Source of the DNA: Hymenolepis diminuta
Taxonomy: Eukaryota > Platyhelminthes > Cestoda > Cyclophyllidea > Hymenolepididae
Assembly (NCBI GenBank): GCA_900708905.1
Contig: CAADRB010000014.1
Location: 1,515,572 to 1,579,571 of the forward strand
Direction of reading: 5' to 3'
Length of the DNA: 64,000 bases
The notes under the pieces were generated by a model. The model was given only the letters and a program-made list of their open reading frames with translations. It had not been told where the DNA came from and did no database searches. Shown piece by piece: positions 50,501-60,546 of this stretch; positions within the stretch are counted from its first letter, which is position 1; every line of letters starts with the position of its first letter. The translations under genes and the position numbers were made by a program.

Positions 50501-53500
50501 GAATTGCAGCTTAATTTAACAATTTGAAGCTTACTAAGTAGTTAAAAATGGATTTATTTTGCGATTTCAGAGAAACTTAGGAAAAATATCGTGCTTTTAA
50601 TGGGACAAATGTCTAGTAAATACTTACTTTAAGTTAGATCAATAACTTAAATTAAATCATATAAGAATTTGTCACCCAGATTTTCCCTAAGAAGATGATG
50701 ATGAAAAGAAAGGATAAGTAAACTAAACCAGATGTTGACTTGATAAATCTGGAGCGCAGATGAAGTAGAGTTCCCCTGATTCTTACTCTCAGCTCCTTCT
50801 TTATAACTTGCATGTCCTATGTTTTTAGGTGTGTTCCTTTGATGAAAAGTTATAAAGCTTTTAGTCTTGTCCTGGGAAATAAATAAATAATAAATTAAGT
50901 TAATCTAGATATAAAAGATAAGTTATTTCAGTTCAAGGTACTCTACACAGTAATTTAGAAATTAAACAGAATATCAAATAAAACACTGAAGAACGAACAC
51001 AGGATTAACTGATGGATCATCACATTAACTGAATTCATAAATGCGATTGGCCATCTACATTACTGAATGTTTGCTAATGAGCATCGAGCCAATGAGCTCT
51101 AACTTGAACAAATTGACCGCTACGCCACCATTGCGCCTCGCAAATTAGAGGGAAATGTAAATATAACCGAATAAAACAGAAAATGCATGAACACTGTCGT
51201 ATACCCACGTCACTTGCCAGGTAACAAAAATTGGACACGAACCAATCGAAATGGCGGAATTACATTGACAAGTGAGAAATTTGATATAAGCACGGACCCA
51301 CTTATAATTGTATTCCTCTTATTCTTTGACATTTTGAAAAATCAGATACTGTATATTCAATATCAAAATGTTTTTACCCATTGTATTAGAAAAAAGGGCA
51401 AGGCATAAAAATTTAGACCGCGAATGCCAAAAGATTGCGCCAATACAATTAGGACATGCAAGCAGAAATGCACCGAAGATGTTATGAACAAAGAGAAGAT
51501 TAATTATTATTACTTAATTTATTAAAAGAAACAAAAAGCGGAGATATAAGGATTTTTCAAATCATTTCAGAACTTGACAAGCGTTGTTTTTTACTATTTT
51601 ATATTCAGCCTTTTCTCACTTACGATATACATTCCCAAGCGTCTTTTTTCTGTATTTTAAAGCCATAAGAAGTTTAATAATTTCAAATTCCAGTACGTTT
51701 TATTCTGGCAGAAATTTTATTTTGACGTTTTAACGAGGCCAGAAAGAGATAGTACGAAGGGTCTATATTAGGTAAGGAATTTTTCGAAAGTCTATAAAAA
51801 TTTGAAAATGGTTAGACAAGATATTTAAAAGATTATCACGACTTTACTACAATCTAACAATTGGAAGCAATATTCCCATTAAAAATTTAAGAAAAGTGAA
51901 ATTGAAGGACAAAATTTCGAAAAATAGAGACGATTATGATATTAATAAAAATTATCAACTTTAAATTAAAGCAAACCAAAAAGTACTCAAAAAGAACGAA
52001 AACTGGGAGTGATTTCATCACCTAATATTTTAAACCTATAAAATTTCAGAATTATGCTTTTTTCTGCTATTAGGTGAATTCAATCCGATTTAAGAAATTC
52101 AGAATTAATACAAGCGATTATTGGTCATCGTTCTCGATAATGGACATTTAGAGCAAATGTCGTCCAATTGATTTTCAAGATAATCTTCAAGTATCTCAAG
52201 ATATAAAGGTCTCAAAACAGAAACCGTTATGTAGAAATCGTTGGTTTTAATACCGAAATTCTTTCAATGTTACATCCCACTCCTGTCAGTAAATGTTATA
52301 CTGAAAGTTATGGACATTTTGACAAGGCCTTTTAATCAAATGGACTATACGAATCCGGGAAAAATTCAAAATTTTCCTTATAATAGGAGGGAGATGAGAC
52401 TGAATATCATTCCGTTAATTATTTCTATGTCAACTGTCTATTCCCACAATTGACTCCCTTGATATAATTCAAGCAAAAATCTAAATCTTCATCAAAATAG
52501 ACGATTTTTAACATACAAATTTCGATCAAAAAATACATCAGAGTTCTCTCCTGGTTGAGGAACATTAGGCCTTGAAATATGTTTCCTTTGATGGAATGAG
52601 AACTTGACCATTTCCACACAAATTTAGTATGCATACTGATGAAACATATTTCAAATTAAAACAACTAATCTTGTGAATAGTCGCAGAAGTAAAATTCAAA
52701 GTGGATTGCAATGTAGGATAGAGATGATCCTGATCCTATTATGAGTGGATTTCAATGTTGCAGACCCCCAATAACCTAACATCAGAATAAACTGATCACC
52801 AATCTAATTCTCATAAAATACACATGAGCGGTTAAGACTGTAATCCTCAGTACTAATAGTTAAATATTCGTTTGCTGGCATTTTTATTATAATTGCAGAC
52901 GTCCCCTTATTAAATTGAAGTATTGAAAGAGAACATTCCACTAAATAATAAAGACAGGCAATTCAAAGGAGATAGCATGGAATCGATCTTCGGTTTGGAT
53001 GCCTCTGTTCACTTTAAATTGTTTGAAGAAGTTTCAAACCAAATTCCCAAATAGCTATGCAGGTACTTTAAGCATTTGTTAGTCATATAGTGGAATACAA
53101 ATATCAATGGACTGGAATAAAAAAAATGCTGGTATCAGTTGAAAGAGGACACAAGGTGGCATCTCTTTCGAGTAGAACAGTGTATAACCTGCTAATCTAC
53201 AGGTTTGTATTTCTTCGAAGAGGACAGTACTTAAGCCCAGTGCTCAAGGGATTGGATACCATTAATAGTCAAATTGAAGGTATCTCTTTGTGTTCCAAGC
53301 CCTTCATAGGCACCCATATCCATCCATACTCGTCTTCTGTAAATAAAGAGCGAAGTGATCGAACTTACATAACCAATCACCAATCTTGTCTTCCTTTTCA
53401 TGACCTTTACGTCTGAATGGGTAGCTAGAATGAAAGTAATCACACGATATGACAGTTTAAAAATGTAAAAGTGTAGGAAAGTGCCACTCTTTTGATACGG

Positions 53501-56500
53501 GAAAGGGAACATGAAAAAATATTTCCCATTGGAATGCAGTGATTTCAGTATGTCTGTTTTTTAGGAAATAATTCTTCCTCGAATTCCATAGTGAATCATA
53601 AAATGCAGATATTAGTAGGCGGAAGGAATCTTGGTGATATAGCAAGAACATTACACCTATTTGTAATTTGCTGCATGCCTTTTAGTCTAAAGGGAATATT
53701 TGTCCCAAATTAACAATTAATAGAGGATAATGGAAGGAGAATAGGGGATTTGCAATCGATTTCAAGTTGATTTGTGACAATATTACATATACTAATCATG
53801 ATTGATACAAATGATGTGACAGCTTCAAAGCTCAAGTGAAATATTTTATTAAATGAAATGGGTTTAAATCATACTGTTATCCATCTAGTAAATGAAAAGA
53901 CACCAGCTGGAGAATATCTAAGATATTTATTTTTAAATATAGATCTTGATAGCACTTTTCTTTCGAGATTTCAAATGTCCATGTGCACGAATAGATAATA
54001 CAGCAATTGGAATTCGTATTCGGTTTGAATTTGATCTGCGACATTAAATGTCCACAACCTAATCAAGGTTAGCATGTATGTTCTGCAAGATTATGAACTC
54101 AAATAAATGAAATAATTAGCATGATACCAGTCCTCCATGAACAGCAATTGGAAGTTTTATCAACCACTGGAGAATGAATTTCTTAATTAGAGCTTACTAT
54201 CTCTCCAATATAGCCTGAGAGGAAGGTTCTCGACTTAAAAGGAATCTTAACAAGATTTTCTACTCTATGTTAAGGAAATAAAAGTAAGTGAAGAAAGAGC
54301 AAAAGAATAAGAACTCACCAGTATAGTCAGGAGTTCCTGCGAGTTCCTTATGAGGCTTGGTTGAGCTGAGGTGGGAAGCTAGACCAAAGTCTGTGATGAA
54401 AACATCTGAAGAAGGATAGGGTTCACGCAGTAGGATGTTCTCAGCCTACAAAAGGGATACGAAGTTATGAAGAGATATACCTTCGTATACTATTATAGTG
54501 ACATCGAGCTATCCAGGTCCAAAATTTAAAATTGAATGACAGTTTTCATTCATTTGGTTCCAGAAGTGGGAAACATTAATCGTTGATAAAATTTTGTAAA
54601 ATTTTATGGGAAAAATTTAGCGCTTTTAAATGATGTGTAAAATAAATAATAAATTTTTACAAACGCCTTATATGAACACGCATATTGCTAGAACATGACT
54701 GTTATTTGTGATCCCCTTAAGATTAAAGACATGAAATTATATTTTGAAATTGATCCTGATACCAATGTAGATGGCAAACAGTTGTTCACCTATAGAATGT
54801 CTAACTTGATTAAATATGAAAATTAATGACTGATCGACTAGACAATTTCTTTGAAAGAGTGGAATAAATTTTGATAAATTGAAGCTATGACGGTTTTTTA
54901 ATGATTCGGAAGTGAATCATAATCACAGAATTAATTAATAGGAGAATGAAATCCGTAGTGTCGTTGAAAACTTACCCTCTTACAACATGACTTGAGTTTG
55001 AAATTCAATAATATGCACTGGTTAACAGTCACTAAGGCTATGTGCGAAACAAAAATAAGCAAACAATTTTCAATCGCGCAGCCGTTAAGAGATCCTGGTT
55101 ACGACAGCAACTCAGAAATCAGGGAATGCAAGGTGAGGATGTGCATAGAAATTCACCTGAAGATCACTGATTTCAGACCATGAATAGAAAAGTAAGTTGT
55201 CCATGAGTAATTCACGAATAATTCTTTAAAGTTAATACGTTTTCCAGTTTCAAAAAAAACCGCAGTTTTTGGACAGCAAAACAATACCTCTTAAGCACTA
55301 TATCAGGTTAAATGACCTAAACTCAAGACCCATCGGCGTATTAGGATCATGGGGAAAGTCCGAAATCACAAGTTAATGAGAATCACTATAACGATGGTCG
55401 AATAAGGACTTCAAAAATTATTTCAAATTGACTGCAGGAAACCACATCTACGGTTACCTTGATTAGAAATAAACACTCGTCTGCGTAATATACCTGAAGA
55501 CATGAAGTTAAAGCCTATCGATTTTATAACCCGAGTTTAGATTAGGTGAAAAAAATAGACCAATAAAATTCTACTGCTCAGAATGGAAAGCAATAAAATA
55601 TTTAGTTAGAGGAGTACTAAGATAATAACATAGCTTGAAGTCAATATCAACCACTAGCATTCGTGCCGAACGATATATTATCAATCAGAAAAGAGCCAAA
55701 AGGAACTGTAAATGCGTTTTACTAATGAAATCGACAACCATCTCTCCTGTAAATATCAATCTACACAAAAAGAGATAGGGAATGTCCATGTTAATTGATC
55801 TAGCAACAGCTTATTATATCAATGAAAGTTAACAAAATTAATTAATTAGAACGAAGTATTATAGCAGGGGATGTTATTGCTGAAGCCCTTGGAGAAGATT
55901 GAAAGACATTTAAAAACTAAACTTATTATGCAAAAGACGAGCCTGCAAAAAGACATTTATTTTTATAACAGCTAAAGAGCATTTGACGTTCTGGCATCAG
56001 AAAACGATTGTAAAGGGCGATTAGAGAGCTATTGCCCAACACATACGTAGAAACAAACACTTTCAGATATTCTTTTTTCCTCAAACGATGATTCAACAAG
56101 AGTAGTTAAAAAGAGAATGCGAAAGCAAGAGTAAAGTGTTGGTAAAAGGTAAAATTCTGACCAAAAGAGAAAAAGAAGACTTTTTTGCCCAAAGAAAGTC
56201 AATGAGAAACTAAAGCAGACGTTTGAAAAAAAGGTACGCAGAGGTAATTTTAGTGAGTCTGCTATTCGGTAATTTTTAACCTCACCAGTAAACGAAAAAA
56301 GTACATTCGTGAATTAATAAGGATAGACAAAGATGTAAAAAGAATGTTTCACAATCCTATATTTTCCATTTCGAAATACATGTCGGAAACAAAACATCCT
56401 TTCTATGCATACTCGGAAATAACATCTACAGTTACTCACCAAATTGGAAACTTTAAATTACAAAGTCTAATTCTGGGAATGAACGTTAGGAACACAAGCA

Positions 56501-57969
56501 AAATATGTTCGAATCAAAGAATCATTTAAAAAATTTAGAATGAGGATCCTCAGATAGAACAATCCTAAATGTCGAAATTTGATGGCAATAAATTTTCCGA
56601 CTATGAATAATTCTGAATGGAATAATTCAGGGATTAAGATTCAAATGACGAAAAAAGGAACAGCCAAATCGAACACAATAATTTCACACGGAAAGTATAG
56701 AGTTGGCAACATCTGTAATACTAAGTTAGATAAATAACAAATTCTGTCCATTAAAAACTGAAAATTAACATACGGAAGAAAATTTCACTCAAGTTGGAAT
56801 TTGAAAACACCTACCAAAAAGGATTTAACAATAATGATTTTGTCCACTTTTTGGCAAATAAATTTAAAGCAGTAGTAAAAATTTAAATAAGGCAATATCA
56901 GTAGCAGTAAAATAATGTCCTTATATTTTTTATTCGTTAACTAAGATGGTGATTGCTACGATTATGTAATAACTTAACAAAAAATATCTATCAAAGTAAT
57001 TTACGCCAATTAAAATGCACAACTAAACAGTATGGAGTAATAATCAGATAAATAGGAATAAAGAAAGAGTGATCGAATCTTACATCATATCAACTAACGA
57101 ATCTGAAGTTATAAAGATGGAATAGGAACCACCAAACAGATTCTAAATCTAAACTACTAACGAACGAATGAGTATGTGAACTACGTGATTGGAATCTAGT
57201 GGGGGTAAGAAAACACACCTTGATATCGAGGTGGACGATATTTGCTTTCTCGTGCATAAAAGCCAGGGCATCAGCAATTCGATAAAGTACGGAGGAAATA
57301 TAAGATTCCGGGATGCGAGGTTGATAAGGAGGTGGAAATTGAATATCACCGACGGGCAAAGGAACCCGATTCGAAATTTCCGAATAGACGAGGTCGTACA
57401 AGGAACCACCATGAGCACTGAGATCAAAAATTCGATAAGCATAGAATAATTTTTTAAAATGAGAGTATTTGGTAAATGCTTACAATTCCATCACTATGGC
57501 AACTTGTGTACCATCTTCATGGACAGAGTATAAAAGAGGAGCGACAGTCCTGTGGATATTTTCGTCATTTGTGGGAGGCCGAAGTCTTTTGATTATATTA
57601 ATCTCATTTCGAATTCTCTCAATAGTATCCCGACCACCGCGAAACCTGCGAATGATCTTAACAGCAAGTGACTTATCATGGGGAACTTCCTTAACAAATT
57701 CAAAATTTGATCCAAATTGCCCATTAGAAAGATTTATTGGCACACTATTTTTTCGTTCATGAAGAGTATTAATACATTTTGGCTTTACTCGGAAAACTTT
57801 TCCAGCGCCACCACTAAAGTAAATAATTAATTCTAAAAACACTAAAATACCGTCCAACTGAACCTCCATCGAGGTCATAAAAATGTCTCCAAGATTCATT
57901 TAATGCTGCTTCAGAATTGCAACGCTTAGGATGCGTTGAAAAACCACACCAATTACTCCCAATGGGCAT
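29519..57969 (-). CDS. DRAK/STK17-like serine/threonine kinase (DAPK family)
   Basis: Seven exons on the minus strand: 57969-57851, 57813-57484, 57417-57219, 54445-54319, 40925-40877, 30461-30282, 30017-29519. All phases join, giving 1503 nt and 500 residues. The ATG follows an in-frame TAA. Kinase domain about 35-350: glycine loop GRGGAGKV (39-46), AVK Lys92, helix-C Glu110, HLD catalytic motif (212-214) with Lys216 and Asn219, DFG 235-237, GTPDYTAPE (253-261), DMW (273-275), then LSNITQMKIDYPPDLF and RNPRARLTASQCCQHEWL, which resemble STK17A/B closely. HLD in place of HRD is usual in DRAKs. Family members promote apoptosis or modulate signalling; the role here is inferred. Odd points: about 27 extra residues between glycine loop and Lys92, an extra proline-rich segment near 165-187, and a tail (about 360-500) that is acidic, Ser-rich and carries six consecutive histidines (471-476). 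Confidence 0.88.
29594..29611 (-). other. Natural hexahistidine tract in kinase tail
   Basis: Six histidine codons (mixed CAC and CAT) encode residues 471-476 in the context AKHHHHHHSRRR. Mixed codons argue against a pure trinucleotide expansion. It may bind metal or be a localisation or low-complexity segment; this is inference. Confidence 0.9.
40212..40715. repeat. Diverged direct repeat pair
   Basis: A segment at about 40218-40256 (ACACCGAAAAGAGACC, then CCTGGATTGCAGTTAACGA) recurs at about 40667-40705 (ACACCGGAGAGAAAGAC, then CCTGGATAGCAGTAGATGA). The spacing is about 450 nt. It looks like an old local duplication or two fragments of one dispersed element. Confidence 0.4.
40396..40520 (+). 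repeat. Dispersed repeat, copy A
   Basis: Shares ordered blocks with 43194-43315: AAAGCRCAWCTGCA, GATTTTTCACTCGCCT, and CTGCACAGAC. Identity between blocks is interrupted by indels. The family is unknown and no coding is seen. Confidence 0.45.
40877..40925 (-). other. 49-nt isolated exon 5 of DRAK-like kinase
   Basis: Flanked by TTTCAG upstream and GTAGGT downstream on the minus strand. With the split codons it encodes APEVISYDPVSFATDMW, exactly the activation-segment end and helix-F start missing between exons 4 and 6 (subdomains VIII-IX). Phases 1 and 2 match both neighbours. Without it the kinase loses APE and the subdomain IX Asp, and the frame shifts. Confidence 0.92.
43194..43315 (+). 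repeat. Dispersed repeat, copy B
   Basis: The partner of 40396-40520: AAAGCGCAACTGCAGTATG, GATTTTCACTCGCCTG and TCTGCACAGACTC occur in the same order and orientation. Confidence 0.45.
44060..44150 (+). repeat. tRNA-derived SINE fragment, copy 4 (opposite orientation)
   Basis: The complement contains GTGCGGTAGGCCATAAACAT and CACTGGATGT, matching the core of copies at 17.8, 45.8 and 51.0 kb. Its tRNA-proximal half is rearranged, with a nearby GCAGTGGCCAAC that partly mirrors the core. Confidence 0.5.
44682..44795 (+). repeat. tRNA-like SINE head with box A and box B motifs
   Basis: TGGTTGTATAGTGGTTATAA resembles a tRNA D-arm/box A, and about 50 nt later GGGTTTGATGCCTG is close to box B (GGTTCGANTCC, 8 of 10 fixed bases). 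The segment GTCAGAGATC followed by TGATGC parallels the minus strand of copies at 17.8 and 45.8 kb (GTCAGAGATC..., GATGC). It cannot fold as a proper tRNA that I can see, so it is a pseudo-tRNA or SINE head. Confidence 0.5.
45815..45925 (-). repeat. tRNA-derived SINE fragment, copy 6
   Basis: Contains AACCAATGCGGTTGGCCATC and TACCGATGAGGATC. On the minus strand TAGCATAGCGG is a perfect box A match (TRGCNNAGYGG), followed by a weak box B region. It is one of the two copies that best show a tRNA origin. Confidence 0.6.
48030..48285 (+). pseudogene. Probable decayed C2H2 zinc-finger fragment
   Basis: In one frame, interrupted upstream by stops, the text YRRDVCSTGFTTNRDFKC then FRKDNELNSHISECH is visible. 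The second part keeps the C2H2 helix spacing F-x5-L-x2-H and ends H-x4-H. The first keeps C-x3-F-x5 but has R in place of the first zinc cysteine and has lost both histidines. No ATG-led intact frame exists. I infer an old zinc-finger pseudogene inside the kinase intron; chance resemblance is possible. Confidence 0.35.
49774..50010 (+). pseudogene. Internally repeated open frame, unrecognised
   Basis: A 78-codon frame without an ATG start. It contains two related segments, DDFSINKQHTAETLSLL and, 45 residues on, DDFLINNQPTTENVSLIL. The underlying DNA is also similar across about 65 nt. A repeated protein-level pattern suggests former coding sequence, but no family is recognised and no splice sites are convincing. 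Confidence 0.25.
51025..51150 (-). repeat. tRNA-derived SINE fragment, copy 7
   Basis: Contains TGCGATTGGCCATCTACATT and TAATGAGCATCGAGCC. On the minus strand TGGCGTAGCGG is a perfect box A match, and GGCTCGATGCT about 26 nt later is a plausible decayed box B. The A-B spacing is shorter than in a normal tRNA. Confidence 0.65.
54446..57218 (-). other. DRAK-like gene intron 3 (2.8 kb)
   Basis: Begins GTGTGT after the catalytic Lys216 codon and ends TTTTGTAG. AT-rich with no supported internal feature. Confidence 0.6.
57814..57850 (-). other. 37-nt micro-intron in DRAK-like gene
   Basis: Starts GTATTTTAG and ends TTACTTTAG. Removing it makes the glycine loop continuous (SVGR joined to GGAGKV). 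Retention meets a stop in the frame of the kinase. Confidence 0.85.
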
Positions 57970-60520
57970 TATGGGACAGACGTTTTAAGTCAAAATTCCC
58001 GCAATTGTACGGCCTTCGCGAATTTCCAACGCAAATATTTAAAGTCGGATTAATGAAACAAAAAATCAAATTATCTCTTAAATAGAGGCAAAGTTTATTA
58101 TAAACTAAAATTGGCTTTATCTGTTTTATGGCTTTATAATTACGGCAATTTTACCATATATTTGGTCCTCCTGTAAAGTAATTTACCTTTTCTTTTTATT
58201 TCCCTTGGTGCAGAAGAAGGTTTTATATTTTTAACTAGACAAAAAGGAAGATAATTATGTTCAGGAATGAAATCCAAAGGACTTACAGAAACCTATTTCA
58301 TCTGGTTCCAGGTAAAATCAGGTCAACTGATTTTTCAATGCTTGTTTAATCAGGTTTGCCTAATCTGTTCATTTATTTTTATATTCTGTTTTCACGTAAC
58401 TCAGTAGCCATCTTCGTTTTCATGTAATTTTTGTAGCATTCATTTACTGGGCAAATTAGTTTACAGGTTCGCAAATCTACATTGGCTTCGTGGTGATCGT
58501 TTCATAAGCTTCATTTGACCTCACTTTCGTCTGCAAAAGTTAAGTCAATGATTCCCCTTTTGTGCACTCCTTTCATTTTTAGTTGATATTCGATAACGCA
58601 AATAAAAAACAATTTGCATTCATTTTTTCACAGAACACCTAATTAGCATCCACATTAAGTTGCCTTAACAAGCTCTTTTAGGTTAGTGATCAATTATAAA
58701 ATGAACATGATGCAAAAATTAAGGGTTGGAGAATCAATTATTTAGTTAGACTTGTTATATTTGTTTTAAAAAATGACATGTGACTTTAATTTCTTCTAAG
58801 ATTAACAACTTGACTTAAAATAATTACTAGAAGATGAGTTAGTTCGTTGTTAACAAAGGAGCGAAATTATGAAATTTGAGTCAATGTAGTTCATAAGGCA
58901 ATCACACTGATCAAAATGTACAAGCTCTTACTAACTCGAAAGTATTTCGTCCGAAGTATCCTTATGTTATGTCTGCCCTCATATAATGCTAACAAGTGAC
59001 CTCAACCATACATTCCACTGTGCATTCTTGTAATAACGTTAAGGTCTATCGGAGTCACATCGTTCGAATATTTGGAATAAGTCAAGCCACTCATGAGGTG
59101 GTAGGCAAGTCACTCCGATTTATTAATTAGTAAATTAGGTTTATATATAAAACATTTCTTCGTTAGACGTCAGCCATGTCTCGTCGTCGGTGTCTCGACG
59201 TGATGATAGACACCCGTTTAGGTATCTATGTGCAAACACGCAAACACACAGCGGGATCATCAGTGGACACTATGGTGGAGATCTTATCGCCAGACAAGCA
59301 TTCCTAATCACCAAATGTTGATAGACATCTGCTGGCTATAGCAATTTTATTTTGTGTTTTGTGTGCACCACGATTTTTTTCCAATTCCATCTCCTCCTGA
59401 AATCTTAACCATTATCATCATACCTCTTAAATTCAACTAGAACAAAACTAGGCACAGTCAAAGAATTATATATTCACATTTCAAGTGATTTTTCAGAATT
59501 TCATCAACCAAATAAATATGCAGATACATGCCTAGCCAAAACCAATGGACTGACATCCATGTGTTTTTATAAATTTGATTTATTCAGATATTCCTAGTCA
59601 GAACAATTGAACATTGTCCAGAGAACACGATCCAGTCTACTTTCTCCCTCTATGTCTGAGTCAATTCTAACTCTACATTATCTACTGGCCACTTAGATCT
59701 CAACAACAAGATCACGTATCATTTCAACAGTGTAAGCTGAGTTATCCAACGAAACCACTGATTTCTAAATTAAAATTTGGGTAAATATATAAGTAAGTAA
59801 AAGATTTTATTGCCTGAAATAGATTCAAAAAATTATTTGAAATTGACTTACTGTCAGACTGATCAAAGTCGCATAATGATGAAAACAAATCGTTGTAAGG
59901 AGCATTTGAATATTTCCAAAGGGGTTCAAAAATTTATGCAATTAAGGTACTATATAAAATCATTTCTCCTTATTTTCTCTGCAAATTCTTAAATTAGTGT
60001 GTTCATGTGTATTTGAACAATTCACGATCGATTTAATTTGCGGTCTTAAAATACATTTGTGGCGTTAGAAATAATGTATCAATCACAAACAACTTTAATT
60101 ACATAAATAATACAATAGAATAAGATTATAACTTTAGAGTCATGTACCAAAAAGTTTGTTGCCTTCTTTGTCCCTCAAGCGGTGTACTCAAAGTCTCCAA
60201 TCGAAAAGCTATTTGTGATACAATTCTGGGAGTGTTTTTTTATATCTTATTTATTTTTCTCGATAGAAATCTTTGTATCAATTTTAAGATTTATTAGTTT
60301 AATCTATAATTGAGATACTTACTCATTAATTGACATTTATGAGACATTGTAATCTGTTTGATTTGTGATTTTATTGTCCTTAATGTTCAAATAGTCAACT
60401 TTCTAGCAAAGTTACTTCGTTCATCATTGTTTACTCTAATTCAGCAATATTTTTTACTGATTTAGTTTTTATTCAGTTACGATATGGTAATCTCTTTGAC
60501 ACACCTTTTATTTTTCCTCT
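57970..60520. other. Divergent intergenic region, DRAK-like and PDK1 genes
   Basis: About 2.5 kb separating two divergently transcribed kinase genes; promoters of both should lie here. A TATAAA-containing segment near 59150 precedes a less AT-rich block (59165-59310) that has a short 43-codon frame and small inverted repeats. I cannot assign it. Otherwise no supported feature. Confidence 0.5.
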
Positions 60521-60522
60521 AG
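60511..60522 (+). promoter_or_regulatory. Splice-acceptor-like site before PDK1 ATG
   Basis: TTTTTCCTCTAG ends 24 nt before the ATG at 60547. It may end a 5'-UTR intron or serve as a spliced-leader trans-splicing acceptor, a mechanism known in flatworms. Confidence 0.4.
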
Positions 60523-60546
60523 ACAATTGTTTAAGGAAAGTGTCAT

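Larger units (their letters stand above)
40926..54318 (-). other. DRAK-like gene intron 4 (13.4 kb)
   Basis: Begins GTGAGT at the 54.3 kb exon and ends TTTCAG at the 40.9 kb exon. It contains SINE copies at 44.06, 44.68, 45.8 and 51.0 kb, a dispersed repeat at 43.2 kb, a probable zinc-finger relic at about 48.1 kb and an internally repeated frame at 49.8-50.0 kb. No intact nested gene is supported. Confidence 0.6.

Noticed and set aside
57480..57899. Continuous 139-residue frame starting ATG at 57899
   Set aside because: It reads through a 37-nt intron. Splicing restores a glycine loop and an upstream ATG at 57969.
59165..59310. Short ORF with upstream TATAAA as a small gene or LTR fragment
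   Set aside because: Only 43 codons, no signal peptide, no terminal repeat partner found in the window.
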